From contig DQGU01000182.1 of assembly GCA_003524565.1 (NCBI GenBank), positions 1 through 8,835 on the forward strand: a DNA stretch of 8,835 bases. The letters run 5' to 3'. The notes under the pieces were generated by a model. It made no database searches and was not told where the DNA came from. It saw nothing but the letters and a program-made list of their open reading frames with translations. Position numbers and translations under genes: made by a program. The DNA is from Rhodospirillaceae bacterium. Lineage in GTDB: Bacteria > Pseudomonadota > Alphaproteobacteria > Micavibrionales > UBA2020. How positions within the stretch are numbered: the first letter of the stretch is position 1; each line of letters begins with the position of its first letter. Shown piece after piece: positions 7,205 through 8,835 of the stretch.

Positions 7205-7223
7205 AAATATTCATTTTGCAGGA

Positions 7224-7251
7224 TTTTTAGCATACCGCCGGAGAATTGCAA
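7224..7251 (-). promoter_or_regulatory. Candidate promoter of the nucleotide-sugar dehydrogenase gene
   Basis: TTGCAA (7246-7251) and TAAAAA (7224-7229) are separated by 16 nt on the minus strand. The transcript would start near 7216, giving a leader of about 44 nt to the ATG at 7172. A terminator candidate for the preceding gene lies directly upstream, which fits an independent transcription unit. Confidence 0.4.
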
Positions 7252-7277
7252 AGCCTTTGGGGGCGTGCGCCCGCGCC

Positions 7278-7299
7278 AAAACCCTGCGCCCCGCAAGGG
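7278..7299 (-). terminator. Terminator candidate after the HNH-like gene
   Basis: On the minus strand CCC-T-TGCG pairs with CGCA-GGG (7 bp with one bulged T) around a GGG loop and is followed by TTTT. It lies about 53 nt beyond the stop codon at 7353. A GC-rich stem with a short T run is acceptable for intrinsic termination, though the T run is brief. Confidence 0.45.
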
Positions 7300-7352
7300 A
7301 GCAGGCGGCCATCATATTGAGATTCTGTGTTTTTCAGACAGAGGGGCGGAGA

Positions 7353-8835
7353 TTACCAGTCGCGGTGGCGCGAACCGTTGCGCTTTTTGCCTTTGCCGCC
7401 CTTGTTCTTTTGCCAGCCTTCGCCGGGTGCGGACTGGCTGTTGTCGTTGCGGCCGCGGCGTTTGCTTTTGCCGTTGAACTTGTTGCGGCCGCTTTCGGGG
7501 CGCGCGGGGGAGCGTTGATGCGGGTTTGCCGACGACGATGTTTCGCGCGGGCGGGGCGGCATCAGCACGTTCATATCGACATCGATAACCTTGCAGATGT
7601 CGGCGACCTGCTTGGCCTCTGCCATCGGCAGCTTCGCCACATGTTCGCGCAAGGTACGCAATGCATTGCTGCGGTAAAATCCGTTGAAGTTGTGCAGCAG
7701 CTTGCCGCCCTTGGGTCCGCCGAGGTTTTCGGCGACCTGGTCGAAAGCACCCGTCAGGTTTTCCGCCGTTTCTTTCAAAACCGGACGCAGCAGTTTTTCC
7801 AGCTCGCGCGCGGCTTCGTCATGTTCAATAACATCGTTGAAAATTTTCGCCAGCGTGCGGCGGCCTTTGATGTTGTCATCGGCCATATCGACGACGTCGC
7901 GTTTATAGCGGCGCGCGATTTCCTCAACCGCTGTCAGACCCTTGTCTGCGACCGGATTGGCGCGGAATTCGCGCAGACGGTCCAGCGCTTGTTTGACCAC
8001 GAAATCGGCATGATGGATATCGCTGAAGGGGTCTTTCGGCCTGACGGCCAGAACGTCCCAGCGGCTGCCCGGCGTTTGCGGCGGGCAGATGAAATTGGGG
8101 TTGCTGTCGCTGCGCTCCGGCGTCAGCATCAAAATCCATTTGCTTTCGCCCGGCTGCAAATCGCCGATACGCTGAAGGCCGTTCAGCGTGTTTTTGAAAT
8201 CATGGATTTTCGTGGGAATAAGAATAAGGTTGCCGAAATGGTTCTGGCGGAATTTGTCTTCGACCTCTGTTTTCTGGTCGGGGTCTTTTTCCTTGCTGTC
8301 CGCCCAGAGCCCGCTGCCCGCACGCTCGACAATATGGTCGATGTTCATATCATAAGGGCGGCCGTCTTTGTCGGAGGGGTCAAGCCCCTGCTGCATGCGC
8401 GCGATGCCATGTTCGCAAATGCCCAGCGCGCGCGCGGCATCGGCATGGTTTTCGCCGATGAATTTCAAAAAACGGCTGCGGACATTGCTCAGGTATTCTT
8501 CGTGTACCGCCGCGTTCTGGTCTTGCGTGATTTTGCTGTAGAGAACGGGGACAAGTTTGAAGCCTTCGGGGATTTCACCGATGGTTTGGGCGAATTGCTG
8601 TTTGTGGGTTTTTGCGCGCTCCAGCGATTCCGTGGCGCGGCGCTGGTCTTCTTCGCTGAGAGGGCCGGAAAGAAGACGGGTAAACTTGTCGATGCGGTTT
8701 TCAATGGACTGGCGGATTTGTTCAATCAGCTCTTCGCGCGAAGGCGGGGTCGGCAGCTTGCCCGGCGGGACAAACCCCGGGGAAGACGTGATCTCGGTAA
8801 TCGTTTCGGCCGAAACCCTTTGTGCCAATAGTGCC
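7353..8835 (-). CDS. HNH-type nuclease-like protein, partial at the right edge
   Basis: I do not recognise a named family. The frame remains open through the right edge: the first visible candidate start is a TTG at 8828, with no ATG until residue 145, so the N-terminus may lie outside the window. Counting from that TTG, 491 residues are visible. Residues 31-80 look helical and charged. Residues about 138-215 resemble an HNH endonuclease core: RMQQGLDP (144-151), then IDHIVERAGSG with Asp164-His165, then GNLILIP with Asn200, then KIHDFKN with His209 and Lys212. This order (DH, N-L-x-L-x-P, H-x-x-K) is what HNH domains show. A second, mostly helical part (about 270-425) has no motif I can name. 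The last 60 residues are low-complexity and basic (SKRRGR, GGKGKKR), as in nucleic-acid-binding tails. There is no signal peptide or membrane segment in view. Role could be DNA or RNA cleavage in defence, repair or mobile-element biology; the neighbours give no hint. Confidence 0.8.
   Translation of the reverse strand, partial: ALLAQRVSAETITEITSSPGFVPPGKLPTPPSREELIEQIRQSIENRIDKFTRLLSGPLSEEDQRRATESLERAKTHKQQFAQTIGEIPEGFKLVPVLYSKITQDQNAAVHEEYLSNVRSRFLKFIGENHADAARALGICEHGIARMQQGLDPSDKDGRPYDMNIDHIVERAGSGLWADSKEKDPDQKTEVEDKFRQNHFGNLILIPTKIHDFKNTLNGLQRIGDLQPGESKWILMLTPERSDSNPNFICPPQTPGSRWDVLAVRPKDPFSDIHHADFVVKQALDRLREFRANPVADKGLTAVEEIARRYKRDVVDMADDNIKGRRTLAKIFNDVIEHDEAARELEKLLRPVLKETAENLTGAFDQVAENLGGPKGGKLLHNFNGFYRSNALRTLREHVAKLPMAEAKQVADICKVIDVDMNVLMPPRPRETSSSANPHQRSPARPESGRNKFNGKSKRRGRNDNSQSAPGEGWQKNKGGKGKKRNGSRHRDW

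Noticed and set aside
7320..7345. TCTGT/ACAGA hairpin after the HNH-like gene
   Set aside because: The stem has 5 bp with a 9-nt loop and no T run follows; the GC-rich hairpin further on is the better terminator.
5817..8831. A 1004-codon open frame on the plus strand
   Set aside because: It runs antisense to the sugar dehydrogenase and HNH-like genes and across the gap between them. Its product is rich in Arg, His, Phe and Ala with no family motif, as expected when TTA, CTA and TCA codons are rare in the true genes.

Overview
The window is chromosomal-looking bacterial DNA, moderately GC-rich by eye, with six protein genes all on the minus strand. Read in the direction of transcription, from the right edge to the left, they are: a partial gene for an HNH-type nuclease-like protein, a nucleotide-sugar dehydrogenase, a small unrecognised three-helix membrane protein, a TerC/Alx-family membrane protein, a thiolase, and a FadN-type bifunctional 3-hydroxyacyl-CoA dehydrogenase/enoyl-CoA hydratase. 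The protein style, including a 'PANDNQ' stretch near the C-terminus of the fad protein, suggests an alphaproteobacterium. That is an inference from familiarity, and no RNA marker is present to confirm it.

Region 1-3985 is a fatty-acid beta-oxidation operon. A candidate promoter overlapped by a perfect 8-bp inverted repeat (3966-3985) is followed by the thiolase (start reassigned to an ATG at 3906), a 54-nt gap, the dehydrogenase/hydratase, and a strong GC-rich hairpin terminator (34-68). Together the two enzymes would hydrate and oxidise enoyl-CoA to 3-ketoacyl-CoA and cleave it to acetyl-CoA plus a shortened acyl-CoA. The acyl-CoA dehydrogenase and ligase needed for a full cycle are not in the window.

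Region 4076-5753 is a two-gene membrane unit. A sigma70-like promoter (5725-5753) is followed by the unrecognised 167-residue protein and then, 58 nt later, by the TerC/Alx protein, a family linked to Mn2+ export and to metal or alkaline stress. Only a weak terminator candidate follows.

Region 5799-7251 is a single gene for a UDP-HexNAc-type 6-dehydrogenase with its own candidate promoter and a small leader hairpin. No other sugar or polysaccharide gene is beside it. Region 7278-8835 holds the 3' part, possibly nearly all, of a gene whose product carries an HNH-like motif and a strongly basic low-complexity tail. It runs off the right edge and is the least explained protein here.

I saw no rRNA, tRNA, CRISPR array, insertion sequence or prophage gene. 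Apart from the HNH-like protein and the small membrane protein, the content looks like ordinary core metabolism, and nothing in view demonstrates a new multi-gene system.
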